Positions 16,333-25,463 of a DNA stretch of 34,785 bases are shown piece by piece. This DNA comes from an uncultured Lactobacillus sp. Its GTDB lineage: Bacteria > Bacillota > Bacilli > Lactobacillales > Lactobacillaceae. Position 1 is the stretch's first letter. Each line of letters opens with the position of its first letter. The translations under genes and the position numbers were made by a program. The notes under the pieces are model-generated. The model searched no databases, was not told the DNA's origin, and was given only the letters and a program-made list of their open reading frames with translations. The DNA lies in assembly GCA_930989465.1 (NCBI GenBank), contig CAKNLX010000013.1, positions 1-34,785 of the forward strand, given 5' to 3'.

Positions 16333-18337
16333 AGGTTATCTGCTTGGTGAACGTTATCGCATTATTGATACTTTAGGCGAAGGCGGTATGGCCAATGTTT
16401 ATCTGGCTGAAGATATTATTCTGCAACGTAAAGTAGCAGTTAAAATATTACGGTTAGATTTACAAAATGAACCTCAAACACAAGCTCGTTTTCAAAGAGA
16501 GGCTTTAGCCACTAGTGAATTAAGTCATCCTAATATTGTCTCTGTTCTTGATGTAGGAACTGATCATGGATTGCCATATATGGTAATGGAATATGTTGAT
16601 GGTCCAGATTTGAAAGAGTATATTCGTCAAAATGCTCCTTTGGATTTGCATGAAGTGATTCGCATTATGGATCAAATTCTAAGTGCAGTTGCTTTGGCTC
16701 ATAAACATAATGTCATCCACCGTGATCTTAAACCACAAAATATTTTGATGGACAAGAGAGGCAATATTAAGATTGCTGATTTTGGTATTGCGGTTGCCTT
16801 GAATCAGAGCTCTGTGACGCAGACTAATTCTGTCATGGGATCAGTTCATTATATGTCACCTGAACAAACTAGAGGCGGATTGGTTACTAAGCAGTCCGAT
16901 ATTTATTCTTTAGGGATTATTCTGTATGAATTGATTACAGGCACTGTGCCGTTTAATGGTGATACTCCTGTTTCAATTGCGTTAAAACACGCGCAGGAAC
17001 CAATACCTTCTATTAGAAAGAAGGATCAAAGTGTTCCGCAAGCATTAGAAAATGTTGTGTTAAAAGCAACTGCTAAGGATCCACGAGATCGATATGCTAC
17101 AGCACAAGCCATGCAGGCTGACCTAGATAGTAGCTTAGATCCCGAAAGAGCAGATGAGCCGGTTTTTGTGCCTAATCATGGTAACAATAATGATAAAACA
17201 ATCGTTCTGCCAGGTTTTAAAGCCCCCGAAAAAGAGCAGACTGTAGAATCTGAAGAGGAAAATAAACCTGATAAAAAGGAAAAGAAAAAAGACTTTTGGC
17301 AAAATGTTAAAAGTCATAAATGGTGGTGGATTTTTTCAGTTATTGCCGCTGGATTAATTATTTTTATTATGATTTTCGCACTAAGTGGCAATAATAATAA
17401 ACCACGTCAAGTTCATATTCCTGATGTAACTAATATAACTGAAAAGCGTGCTGAAAAACGGTTAGAAGCCGCCGGGTTACAAGTGGGAAAAGTAATTAGA
17501 CGCCAGTCTGATGACATTAAAAAAGGTCATGTAATTGGTACTAAACCAGCAGCCGGTAATAGAGTGGATCAAGGAAAGGCTATCATTTTAATTGTTTCTA
17601 GTGGTACCAGCATGGTAAAGGTACCTGATGTAGTCGGGGATAATTACGATGAAGCTGCAGAAAAATTAGAAAATCAAGGCTTCGATGTTGTTAGAGAAGA
17701 TCAATATTCAAATAAAATGGCTAAAGGCAACATCATTTCTCAGAGTATTGCTGCTGGTGTAGAAGTAAAACCAACGCAGACTACAATTACTTTGGTGGTT
17801 TCTCGAGGAAAACAGATAAAGCCAAAGATAAATACCGTTACCTTAAAAGATTTGCACAATTACTCATTAAAGAGTGCGCAAGATTATGCTAAGGAACATG
17901 GCTTAACTTTACAGATTAATCAAGAATATTCTGATGAAATTGAGCGAGGTTTGGTTATCTCAATGCAGCCGGAAGCGGGTACTAAGGTTGATCGTGGATC
18001 TACGGTAACCATTAAAGTTTCACGCGGTCCAAAAGAAGAAAAAGATACTACTGTTACGAAGACATTTACTGTTAATTATGTTGGCAGCGATCTGAAAAAG
18101 GATAATAAATTCGATGGTAAAAGTGGAGAAATTGACACTAAGGAAGACAATAGTAAAGGCGACCATGTTCAGATTTATATCAAAGATGATGATCACTCCT
18201 TGAGTAATATCTATCGTGACTTATATATTAAACGTGATATGAGTTTCTCAATTCCATTTTCAATTAAGGATGGAAACGGCCAGTTGCGCGTAGTTCGTAA
18301 CGGAGAAACTGTTTTGAATGAAAAGGTGACAAAATAA
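16322..18337 (+). CDS. PASTA-domain Ser/Thr protein kinase (PknB/PrkC/Stk type)
   Basis: 671 residues, GTG start with AAGGAGG 9 bases upstream. The kinase domain (about 12-270) has the glycine loop GEGGMANVY, VAVKIL with Lys41, HRDLKPQN with Asp135 and DFG with Asp153. A charged linker leads to one membrane segment (WWWIFSVIAAGLIIFIMIFAL, about 335-356), then three outer PASTA repeats, of which the third is degenerate, and a further non-PASTA outer domain of about 100 residues (about 570-671). PASTA domains sense muropeptides or lipid II, and such kinases control cell-wall growth and division. Encoded together with its phosphatase and rsgA. Confidence 0.96.
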   Translation: MIDKGYLLGERYRIIDTLGEGGMANVYLAEDIILQRKVAVKILRLDLQNEPQTQARFQREALATSELSHPNIVSVLDVGTDHGLPYMVMEYVDGPDLKEYIRQNAPLDLHEVIRIMDQILSAVALAHKHNVIHRDLKPQNILMDKRGNIKIADFGIAVALNQSSVTQTNSVMGSVHYMSPEQTRGGLVTKQSDIYSLGIILYELITGTVPFNGDTPVSIALKHAQEPIPSIRKKDQSVPQALENVVLKATAKDPRDRYATAQAMQADLDSSLDPERADEPVFVPNHGNNNDKTIVLPGFKAPEKEQTVESEEENKPDKKEKKKDFWQNVKSHKWWWIFSVIAAGLIIFIMIFALSGNNNKPRQVHIPDVTNITEKRAEKRLEAAGLQVGKVIRRQSDDIKKGHVIGTKPAAGNRVDQGKAIILIVSSGTSMVKVPDVVGDNYDEAAEKLENQGFDVVREDQYSNKMAKGNIISQSIAAGVEVKPTQTTITLVVSRGKQIKPKINTVTLKDLHNYSLKSAQDYAKEHGLTLQINQEYSDEIERGLVISMQPEAGTKVDRGSTVTIKVSRGPKEEKDTTVTKTFTVNYVGSDLKKDNKFDGKSGEIDTKEDNSKGDHVQIYIKDDDHSLSNIYRDLYIKRDMSFSIPFSIKDGNGQLRVVRNGETVLNEKVTK

Positions 18338-19228
18338 ATGAAACTAGCAGAAGGAACCGTTGTCGGGTTAATTGCTGGTTATTATGATGTGGAAACTGCT
18401 GCGGGTATCGTTAGAACGCGTGCTCGCGGCGTTTTTCGTCAAAAAAAGCAAAAGCCTGCAGTAGGTGATCATGTAGAAATTCAAATAGATGATCAGGGTA
18501 TGAGTTACTTGGTAAAGATTTTACCGCGACTCAACAGAATTGGTCGTCCCGCTGTAGCCAATGTCAGCCATGTATTGTTAGTTATTTCTGCGGTTGAACC
18601 TGATTTTTCTTTAGAATTATTGGATCGCTTTTTAACTTTCTTTTCTTGGCAAAAAGTACAAGTCACTATTTATTTATCTAAAAGCGATTTATTAAAGGGT
18701 GACAAGTTAGCTAAAATTAAAGAAGAACTATCATATTATCAAGAAATTGGTTATCCAGTGTTTACTGATTATCATGATGTAGAAGCTCAAATTCCTCAAA
18801 TGATTAAAGCAGGGCAAATTTGGACATTGGCAGGACAATCTGGTGCAGGTAAATCTACTTTACTTAACCATTTGAAGAAGGATGCTAATCAGGCAACGGG
18901 AGCAATTTCTACTAGTTTAAACCGTGGTAAGCATACTACTAGAAAAGTCGAATTATTTAAATTAGGTGAAGGGTTCTTAGCTGATACACCAGGTTTTTCT
19001 TCGATTGATTTAACACCGATCAAATTGAATGAATTATGTAACTATTTCGTTGAATTTAAACGTGCTAGCAGCAAATGTAAATTTAGAGGGTGCCAACATT
19101 TAAAGGAACCTGGCTGTGAAGTTAAAAAGTTGCTTGAAGAAGGCCAAATAATGCCTCATCGTTATGATGATTATCTGGCAATGCGGACAGAAATTAGTGA
19201 AGGCCGATTACCCGAATATTTAAAATAA
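18338..19228 (+). CDS. rsgA: Small ribosomal subunit biogenesis GTPase RsgA
   Basis: 296 residues: an OB-fold (about 1-65), a circularly permuted GTPase (SKSDL before the P-loop [15 protein letters not shown], then [10 protein letters not shown]) and a C-terminal zinc-binding region (CNYFVEFKR...[16 protein letters not shown]). It acts late in 30S assembly. The ATG directly follows the kinase stop with no gap. Association with the PASTA kinase-phosphatase pair is widely conserved, and RsgA is phosphorylated by the kinase in B. subtilis. Confidence 0.97.
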   Translation: MKLAEGTVVGLIAGYYDVETAAGIVRTRARGVFRQKKQKPAVGDHVEIQIDDQGMSYLVKILPRLNRIGRPAVANVSHVLLVISAVEPDFSLELLDRFLTFFSWQKVQVTIYLSKSDLLKGDKLAKIKEELSYYQEIGYPVFTDYHDVEAQIPQMIKAGQIWTLAGQSGAGKSTLLNHLKKDANQATGAISTSLNRGKHTTRKVELFKLGEGFLADTPGFSSIDLTPIKLNELCNYFVEFKRASSKCKFRGCQHLKEPGCEVKKLLEEGQIMPHRYDDYLAMRTEISEGRLPEYLK

Positions 19229-19240
19229 TAGGAGAAGAAA

Positions 19241-19891
19241 ATGATTATTGCGCCATCAATTTTGAACGCAGATAATTTAAATTTAAAAGAAAATATTAAA
19301 GATGCTGTTGCAGTAGGCATTGATCGTTTCCATATTGATATTATGGATGGACATTTTGTGCCAAATTTATCTTTTGGACCACAATTAATTAGTGATTTTA
19401 AACGTGAATTTCCCATGACAGATGCTGAGATTCACTTTATGAGTAATAATCCTGATGATCTTATTCCAGCCTTTGTTGAAGCCGGAGCAGATATCATGGA
19501 GCTGCATTATGGTGCGATGAGTGAATCCAAGCTGAATTATTGGCTTGATTATTTGGCTTCTAATGGAGTTGAGGCTGTTTTAGCAATTAAACCGGATATT
19601 CCAGCTGACGTTGTCGAAAAATTTTTGCCAAAAATTAAACAAGTTTTAGTCATGACCGTCAATCCTGGTTTTGGTGGTCAAAGCTTTATTGCTGATTCAG
19701 CTGAGAAGATTAAGCAAGTCAGAGAAATTGTAGGACCAAACATGGCAATTGAAGTTGATGGTGGCATTAATGACCGTACGATTAAAATTGCCAAAGATGC
19801 AGGTGCTGATGTCTTTGTAGTTGGCTCTTATTTATATGAAAATGGTAATATTGCAAATCAAGTACTTAAATTAGAAAAAATTATTAAGTAA
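19241..19891 (+). CDS. rpe: Ribulose-phosphate 3-epimerase
   Basis: 216 residues, a TIM barrel. IIAPSILNADNLNL, the metal-binding HIDIMDGHFVPNLSFGP, MTVNPGFGGQSFI and EVDGGIN are all present. Interconverts ribulose-5-phosphate and xylulose-5-phosphate. AGGAGA lies 6 bases before the ATG. The stop overlaps the thiN start by one base. Confidence 0.97.
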   Translation: MIIAPSILNADNLNLKENIKDAVAVGIDRFHIDIMDGHFVPNLSFGPQLISDFKREFPMTDAEIHFMSNNPDDLIPAFVEAGADIMELHYGAMSESKLNYWLDYLASNGVEAVLAIKPDIPADVVEKFLPKIKQVLVMTVNPGFGGQSFIADSAEKIKQVREIVGPNMAIEVDGGINDRTIKIAKDAGADVFVVGSYLYENGNIANQVLKLEKIIK

Positions 19892-20577
19892 TGGAAGCAT
19901 ATGCATTATTAGGTGGACCAACAGATTTGTGGCCTGTTAACATCAAAGAAATACTTAAAGATGCAAGAAAGACGAATAATCTTATTGTTGGAGTAGATCG
20001 TGGTTCTTTGTACTTAGAAGAATTAGGAATAACTCCTGATGTAGCGCTGGGGGATTTTGACTCATTAAAAAAAGCAGATCTAGCGGAAATTGAAAGCAAT
20101 GTAAAAGATATTCGTTATTCAAATCCGGTTAAAGATTTGACTGATTCTGAATTGATGCTGCATACAGTTTTTGATGATTATCAGATTGATAATTTAAATA
20201 TTTTGGGTGCAACGGGGGGCAGAATAGATCATTTTTTAATTAATTTATTAATGCTGCTCGATCCATCTCTGCGACAATTCGCTGAACAGGTCTCAATAAT
20301 GGATAAGCAAAATAAAATTGTCTTTTTCAATCCGGGACGTCATGTAATAAAGAAAGTATCAGAGTACCCATATATTGGTTTTGCTGCTTTAACTGCAATT
20401 AAAGATTTTAATATTTTAGGTGCCCGTTATGAGTTGCACCATTATTCTGGAGATTATCCACGAGTGTTTTCTTCAAATGAATTTTTGCCGAATACTTCTC
20501 AATTTGAAATTAATTTTGAAAAAGGGATGCTTGCGGCGATTTATTCAAAAGATGTTAATCGCTTTCATAATCTTTAA
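19891..20577 (+). CDS. thiN: Thiamine pyrophosphokinase
   Basis: 228 residues. LLGGPTDLWP, GVDRGSLYLEELGITPDVALGDFDSL and DLTDSELMLHTVF, then GATGGRIDHFLINLLML, match thiamine pyrophosphokinase (YloS of B. subtilis), which makes TPP from thiamine and ATP. It overlaps the rpe stop by one base (TAATG), so translation is probably coupled. Consistent with a thiamine auxotroph that salvages the vitamin. Confidence 0.94.
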   Translation: MEAYALLGGPTDLWPVNIKEILKDARKTNNLIVGVDRGSLYLEELGITPDVALGDFDSLKKADLAEIESNVKDIRYSNPVKDLTDSELMLHTVFDDYQIDNLNILGATGGRIDHFLINLLMLLDPSLRQFAEQVSIMDKQNKIVFFNPGRHVIKKVSEYPYIGFAALTAIKDFNILGARYELHHYSGDYPRVFSSNEFLPNTSQFEINFEKGMLAAIYSKDVNRFHNL

Positions 20578-20618
20578 TGATTGGTTTAAAATAGAGGAAA
20601 AAGAATCGAGGATTAATT

Positions 20619-20924
20619 ATGAAATATATTGATTTTGAAAAGAATGTGGCCGCTTTTGAAGATGGTCGCTATGAAGCAAGACTTGATCGCGCAAAACAAA
20701 ATGTAGAAAATTAAATGCACAAAAACCATGTTCACGTTTTTGATAAGAAAAAGAAGAAGGAAGTAGCAACTATTAATGGCCTTGCTAGAAACGTTACTTA
20801 CCAAGACTTGGGCTTGCCAACTAAATTGGGCGAAATGATTACTGAATATGCCTATACTCCAATTAAGGAAAGAATGGCTGATGAAATTTCAGATGATGAT
20901 AAAAATCATAATATTATGAAATAA
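20619..20924 (+). pseudogene. Small unrecognised gene split by an in-frame TAA stop
   Basis: GAGGA lies 6 bases before the ATG at 20619. That frame reads 31 codons (MKYIDFEKNVAAFEDGRYEA...AKQNVEN) to TAA at 20712-20714, and then continues in the same frame as ATG at 20715 for 69 codons (MHKNHVHVFDKKKKK, then INGLARNVTYQDLGLP and ITEYAYTPIKERMADE). The second part has no ribosome site of its own. Without the stop it would be one protein of about 101 residues, charged and without membrane segments. I recognise no family. It may be a nonsense-broken gene, a two-part gene with reinitiation at TAAATG, or a sequencing error. A strong terminator follows directly, which suggests it is or was a real transcript end. 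Confidence 0.6.
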
Positions 20925-20927
20925 TTT

Positions 20928-20964
20928 AAAAAAGGACAGCTGAAAAATCAGTTGTCCTTTTTTG
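20928..20964 (+). terminator. Rho-independent terminator, probably bidirectional
   Basis: AAAAAAGGACAGCTGA pairs with TCAGTTGTCCTTTTTT across a short AAAA loop. With A runs on one side and T runs on the other it can work in both directions, between the small gene and the convergent rpmB. Confidence 0.9.
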
Positions 20965-20986
20965 ATGTACAAAATTTTTAGCAAAC

Positions 20987-21014
20987 AAAAAACCTTACAG
21001 ATAAATCTGCAAGG
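20987..21014 (-). terminator. Rho-independent terminator of rpmB
   Basis: On the minus strand CCTTGCAGAT pairs with ATCTGTAAGG and is followed by a run of six T, just after the rpmB stop codon. Confidence 0.88.
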
Positions 21015-21021
21015 CTGGTTA

Positions 21022-21207
21022 TTAGGCACGAGTAACTTTACCAGACTTTAAAGCCTTGGTTGAAACCCATACGCGCTTTGGCTTACCGTCAACAAGAATG
21101 CGAACTTTTTGAAGGTTTGGCTTCCAAGCACGACGAGCTGAGTTCAATGAGTGTGAACGTTTGTTACCGAATGTGGTCTTCTTACCTGTTACGTAATCTT
21201 TAGCCAT
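21022..21207 (-). CDS. rpmB: 50S ribosomal protein L28
   Basis: 61 residues: [23 protein letters not shown], then [34 protein letters not shown]. Length and motifs match the L28 form without zinc cysteines. GGAGG (21216-21220 on the reverse strand) lies 8 bases before the ATG. It is the only minus-strand gene in the window and is divergent from the Asp23-family gene at 21365, the same arrangement as rpmB and yloU in B. subtilis. Confidence 0.97.
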   Translation of the reverse strand: MAKDYVTGKKTTFGNKRSHSLNSARRAWKPNLQKVRILVDGKPKRVWVSTKALKSGKVTRA

Positions 21208-21220
21208 TTGCTAAACCTCC

Positions 21221-21352
21221 TTTATATATGGTGTCATACTTAATTAGGTTATCATATGTTTTGTCGCAATTCAACTTTTTTTAGGACGTATTTTATTTAT
21301 TGATTACGGCAGTACTATGATAAAATAATAATCGTATATGTAGATAATAAGA
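21221..21352. promoter_or_regulatory. Divergent promoter region between rpmB and the Asp23/fakA operon
   Basis: About 130 AT-rich bases must hold both promoters. TATGAT followed by AAAAT at about 21317-21327 is a fair forward -10. On the reverse strand TATGATAACC is a possible -10 for rpmB. Neither has a clear -35, so the precise sites are open. Confidence 0.4.
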
Positions 21353-21364
21353 CGGAGGAAGAAC

Positions 21365-21727
21365 ATGGCTGTTAAGATCAAGACAAAAGATGGTTTGATT
21401 GATATTTCAAACGGTGTAATCGCAACTGTTGTTGGTGGCGCAGCTACGTCTAATTATGGCGTTGTGGGAATGGCTTCAAAAAATGCCATTCGTGATGGAT
21501 TCGATGGAATTCTTAATCGTGCCAACTATAAGCGCGGTGTTGTTGTCAAGTCAGAAGATAACGAAATCACTGTTGATGTGTACATTATCGTAGGCTATGG
21601 GCTTAAGATTTCTGAAGTAAGTAAGAATGTTCAAGATAGTGTTAAATTTAATCTTTCTAATCAATTAGGAATTAACACTAAAGCCGTTAATGTAATCGTT
21701 CAAAGTGTAAAGGTACTTGACGAATAA
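21365..21727 (+). CDS. Asp23/Gls24 family protein (YloU-like)
   Basis: 120 residues, most of it one Asp23 domain: ISNGVIATVVGGAATSNYGVVGMASK, then VDVYIIVGYGLKISEVSKNVQ and VNVIVQSVKVL. Second paralogue of this family in the window (the other is at 2742). Its place between divergent rpmB and fakA equals yloU of B. subtilis. Asp23 members are membrane-associated through partners in staphylococci, but the role of the YloU type is not firmly known. GGAGGAAGAAC precedes the ATG. Confidence 0.92.
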   Translation: MAVKIKTKDGLIDISNGVIATVVGGAATSNYGVVGMASKNAIRDGFDGILNRANYKRGVVVKSEDNEITVDVYIIVGYGLKISEVSKNVQDSVKFNLSNQLGINTKAVNVIVQSVKVLDE

Positions 21728-21748
21728 CGTAAGCGGAGGTTTTAAATA

Positions 21749-23410
21749 GTGGTTTTAAATGAAATAGATAGTAAGCAATTTAGAGATATGGTGCGTGTTG
21801 CCACCCACAGAATTGGTAAGAACGCTGAGTTTGTTAACTCATTGAACGTGTTCCCAGTTCCTGATGGTGATACTGGTACCAACATGAATTTAACTATTGA
21901 AAGTGGGGCAAGAGCCGTTTCTGAAAATCCTAGCAGCAATGTTGGTGATTTGACTGAAAGCTTAGCTAAAGGAATGTTGATGGGTGCACGTGGTAACAGT
22001 GGTGTTATTACTTCACAGTTGTTCCGCGGCTTTTACAAAGCTACTCAAGGCATGAAGACCTTAACTGCACAAGAATTGGCTAACGCCTTTTCAAATGGTG
22101 TAGCTACTGCTTATAAGGCAGTAATGAAACCTGTCGAAGGTACTATTTTAACTGTAGCTCGTGTTGCTGCTCAAGAAGGTGCTTCTAAGGCTAATGACAC
22201 TGATGATGTTACTGAAGTAATGAAGGCAGTTGTTGAAGGTGCTAAGAAGGCTCTTAGATCAACTCCAGATTTACTTCCAGTATTGAAGCAAGTTGGTGTT
22301 GTTGACTCAGGTGGTCAAGGACTTTTGTTCATTTATGAAGGTTTCTTAGAAGGTCTTCTTGGTGAAAACTTTGCTGATCAATATCAACCTGACGAAACTG
22401 AAATGGATGAAATGATCAACGCAATGCACCACCAATCTTCTGTACAAAGTCAACTAGCTACTCAAGATATCAAGAACGGCTACTGTACTGAAATTATGGT
22501 TGACCTTAACGCTGACGTGCCAAACAAGAAGAAATTCGATTTGGAAGAATTCAGAAAGCACTTGTCAGGTTTGGGCGACTCACTTTTAGCTGTATCTGAT
22601 GGTGAAATTGCTAAGGTTCACGTTCACACCGAACACCCTGGTGATGTCTTCAAGTACGGTAGTCAATTCGGTCAATTAGGCAAGATCAAGATCGACAACA
22701 TGCGTATCCAACACGAAAGCATCGTTGATCAAGATAAAGAACAACAAGAATCAGTTGACTTTGCTGTTATTGCCGTAGCTTCTGGTAACGGTATTAGAAA
22801 ATTGTTTGAAAGCGAAGGCGTAAACAGAATTATTTCTGGTGGTCAAACAATGAACCCATCAACCCAAGACTTTATTGATGCAATCAAGAAGTCAGGTGCT
22901 AAGAAGGCAATTGTTTTGCCAAACAATGGTAATATCGTGATGGCTGCTAAGCAAGCTGCAGAAGTTAGTGACATTCCAGTAGGTATCGTACCAAGCAAGA
23001 CTATCTCGCAAGGTCTTACTGCAATGCTTTCATTTAACCCAGATGCTTCCGTTGATGATAACGTTGAAGCTATGTCAGAAGATCTCGACACTGTAGTTTC
23101 AGGTGAAGTAACTCAAGCTACTCGTGATACTGAAATTGACGACGTAGAAATTCACAAGAATGATTACCTTGGTATCATCGACGGTAATATTAAGGTTGAT
23201 AACGCTGATTTGATCAAGACTACTACCGAAATGATCGAAAAGATGCTTGATGAAGATTCAGAAATTATCACTATTATGTATGGTCGTGATGCAAGCGAAG
23301 ATGAGGCACAACAGGTTGTTGAAGCTCTTGAAGCCAGTCATGATGATCTTGAATTTGAAATTCATGATGGTGGTCAACCTGTATATCACTTCTTAGTATC
23401 AGTTGAATAA
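21749..23410 (+). CDS. fakA: Fatty acid kinase, ATP-binding subunit FakA (DAK/YloV type)
   Basis: 553 residues, GTG start with CGGAGGT 8 bases upstream. The N-terminal DhaL-like ATP-binding domain (FPVPDGDTGTNMNLT, GARGNSGVITSQLFRGF, GVVDSGGQGLLFIYEG) is followed by a middle domain and a C-terminal DegV-like part (about 330-553). FakA, with a DegV-type FakB partner, phosphorylates exogenous fatty acids; the acyl phosphate goes to PlsY or, via PlsX, to ACP. plsX and acpP are downstream in the same cluster. Codons are notably C-ending (AAC, GAC, CAC), unlike recG after it. Confidence 0.94.
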   Translation: MVLNEIDSKQFRDMVRVATHRIGKNAEFVNSLNVFPVPDGDTGTNMNLTIESGARAVSENPSSNVGDLTESLAKGMLMGARGNSGVITSQLFRGFYKATQGMKTLTAQELANAFSNGVATAYKAVMKPVEGTILTVARVAAQEGASKANDTDDVTEVMKAVVEGAKKALRSTPDLLPVLKQVGVVDSGGQGLLFIYEGFLEGLLGENFADQYQPDETEMDEMINAMHHQSSVQSQLATQDIKNGYCTEIMVDLNADVPNKKKFDLEEFRKHLSGLGDSLLAVSDGEIAKVHVHTEHPGDVFKYGSQFGQLGKIKIDNMRIQHESIVDQDKEQQESVDFAVIAVASGNGIRKLFESEGVNRIISGGQTMNPSTQDFIDAIKKSGAKKAIVLPNNGNIVMAAKQAAEVSDIPVGIVPSKTISQGLTAMLSFNPDASVDDNVEAMSEDLDTVVSGEVTQATRDTEIDDVEIHKNDYLGIIDGNIKVDNADLIKTTTEMIEKMLDEDSEIITIMYGRDASEDEAQQVVEALEASHDDLEFEIHDGGQPVYHFLVSVE

Positions 23411-23413
23411 AAA

Positions 23414-25444
23414 ATGATAGAAAACGCATTATTTGCCCCTGTAACAGATTTAAAAGGTGTAGGAACAAAAACTGCGGCTGATCTAGGTAGCTTAGGCATT
23501 TATAGTATTTATGATTTGCTCTTTTATTTTCCTTTTCGTTATGACGAATTGCAGACATTGCCTTTAGATCAAATCATGGATGGTCAAAAAGTAATGCTAA
23601 AGGGAATTGTAGCCACCGAACCTTTTGTTAGTCGTTTTGGTTATAAGAAGAGTCGCCTAAGTTTTAAAATGAGAATTGACCATGATGTAATCATGGTCAA
23701 TTTTTTTAATCAGCCATGGCTTAAGAGCAAGATTGAAATTGGCGAAGAAGTAGCAATTTATGGTAAATATAATGTTGCTCGTCAAAGTCTTTCTGCCTTT
23801 AAATTTGTTGCAGTAAAAGAAAATGATAGTGGCATGGCGCCAATTTATCCTGTTAATCGTCATGTTAAACAAAAAAAGCTAGTTAATTTGATTAATTTAG
23901 CGGTAGATAGTTTCTTAGATAAAGTACAAGATATTGTTCCCCAGAGCATTAGAGAAAAATATCGTTTGTTGACTGATCAAGAGATTATTCAAAAAATGCA
24001 TCATCCTAAAAATAGTACTGAAGCAAATCTAGCTAAAAGAAGTGCAATCTTTCGAGAATTTTTTATTTTTGAATTGCAGCTAGCTCTTTTGGCTAGCTAT
24101 GATGGCAAACAAGCAGGCTATCCTAAAAATTATGATTTAAAAGAAATAGCTCAATTGACCTCTTCTTTACCGTTTGAATTGTCAGACGATCAAAAAGAAG
24201 TTGTTAATGAAATTTTTGCTGATATGCATTCATCAGGTCAAATGCGTCGTTTGTTACAAGGGGATGTAGGATCTGGTAAAACTGTTGTTGCAGTTTATGC
24301 TATTTTTGCGGCGATTACTGCGGGTTATCAAGCAGCTTTGATGGTGCCAACTGAAATTTTAGCTACACAGCACTTTAAAAAGATTGATGAATTACTGAGG
24401 CCCTTGGGCGTAAGAGTTGCTCTATTAACAGGTAATACCAAAACACTCGAGCGTAGAGAAATTTATCGTGAATTAACTGATGGCACGATTAATGTAGTAA
24501 TTGGCACACACGCTTTAATTCAGAACAGTGTCATTTTTAAAAAGTTAGGCTTGGTAATCATTGATGAACAACACCGTTTTGGCGTTGGACAAAGACAGGC
24601 TTTAATTAATAAAGGTGATCAGCCTGATATTCTAGCTATGACGGCCACTCCAATTCCTCGAACGCTGGCTTTAACAGTATATGGAGATATGACTGTTTCT
24701 GAAATTCATCATATGCCTGCCGGTAGAAAACCAATCATTTCATCTTGGAAGACTAGTAGTCAGATGAAAGATGTTTATCAGAAAATGCAGGAGCAACTTG
24801 CACAAGGTTTTCAAATATATGCTGTTACGCCGCTGATTACTGAATCTGAAACATTGGATTTAAAGAATGCGGAGGAATTACATGCTAAGTTAAGTCATGA
24901 TTTTCCTAATCAAAATGTGGTTTTGCTTCATGGTCAAATGCCCGGTCCTAAAAAGGACGAAATTATGACCGCTTTTGCTAGTGGAAAAATAAATATTTTG
25001 GTTACAACTAGCGTAATTGAAGTTGGAGTCGATGTGGCTAATGCCAATATGATGGTCATCTATAATGCGGATCGTTTCGGATTAAGTCAACTGCATCAGC
25101 TTCGCGGAAGAATTGGACGTGGTAAGACGCAAAGTTATTGCGTTTTTATAGCTGATCCGAAAACTGATTCTGGTAAAGCAAGAATGAAAATAATTGCTGC
25201 TACCAATGATGGCTTTAAATTAGCAGAAGAAGACCTTAAAATGCGTGGCGAGGGTGATCTTTTTGGTAAAGCTCAATCTGGATTGCCTGAATTTCGCGTG
25301 GGAGATGTAGTTAATAACTACAATACCTTGGTTGTTGCGCAAAAAGTGGCACGAGAATTAGTTCAGCAAGATCCGAAATTAGCTGATCATCAGACACTTA
25401 ACCAAGTGCTAGAATATAAACAATTAGAACAAAATAGAATTTAA
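23414..25444 (+). CDS. recG: ATP-dependent DNA helicase RecG
   Basis: 676 residues. The N-terminal wedge (OB) domain (about 1-150; LKGVGTKTAADLGSLGIYSIYDLLFYFPFRY) is followed by a superfamily 2 helicase with Walker A GDVGSGKTVVA, IIDEQHRFGVGQRQAL, MTATPIPRTLAL, TTSVIEVGVDVANANMMVI and QLRGRIGRG. It reverses stalled forks. There is no clear ribosome site; the ATG lies 3 bases after the fakA stop, so translation probably depends on coupling. Confidence 0.98.
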   Translation: MIENALFAPVTDLKGVGTKTAADLGSLGIYSIYDLLFYFPFRYDELQTLPLDQIMDGQKVMLKGIVATEPFVSRFGYKKSRLSFKMRIDHDVIMVNFFNQPWLKSKIEIGEEVAIYGKYNVARQSLSAFKFVAVKENDSGMAPIYPVNRHVKQKKLVNLINLAVDSFLDKVQDIVPQSIREKYRLLTDQEIIQKMHHPKNSTEANLAKRSAIFREFFIFELQLALLASYDGKQAGYPKNYDLKEIAQLTSSLPFELSDDQKEVVNEIFADMHSSGQMRRLLQGDVGSGKTVVAVYAIFAAITAGYQAALMVPTEILATQHFKKIDELLRPLGVRVALLTGNTKTLERREIYRELTDGTINVVIGTHALIQNSVIFKKLGLVIIDEQHRFGVGQRQALINKGDQPDILAMTATPIPRTLALTVYGDMTVSEIHHMPAGRKPIISSWKTSSQMKDVYQKMQEQLAQGFQIYAVTPLITESETLDLKNAEELHAKLSHDFPNQNVVLLHGQMPGPKKDEIMTAFASGKINILVTTSVIEVGVDVANANMMVIYNADRFGLSQLHQLRGRIGRGKTQSYCVFIADPKTDSGKARMKIIAATNDGFKLAEEDLKMRGEGDLFGKAQSGLPEFRVGDVVNNYNTLVVAQKVARELVQQDPKLADHQTLNQVLEYKQLEQNRI

Positions 25445-25463
25445 AAGATTGTGGTGAATTATA

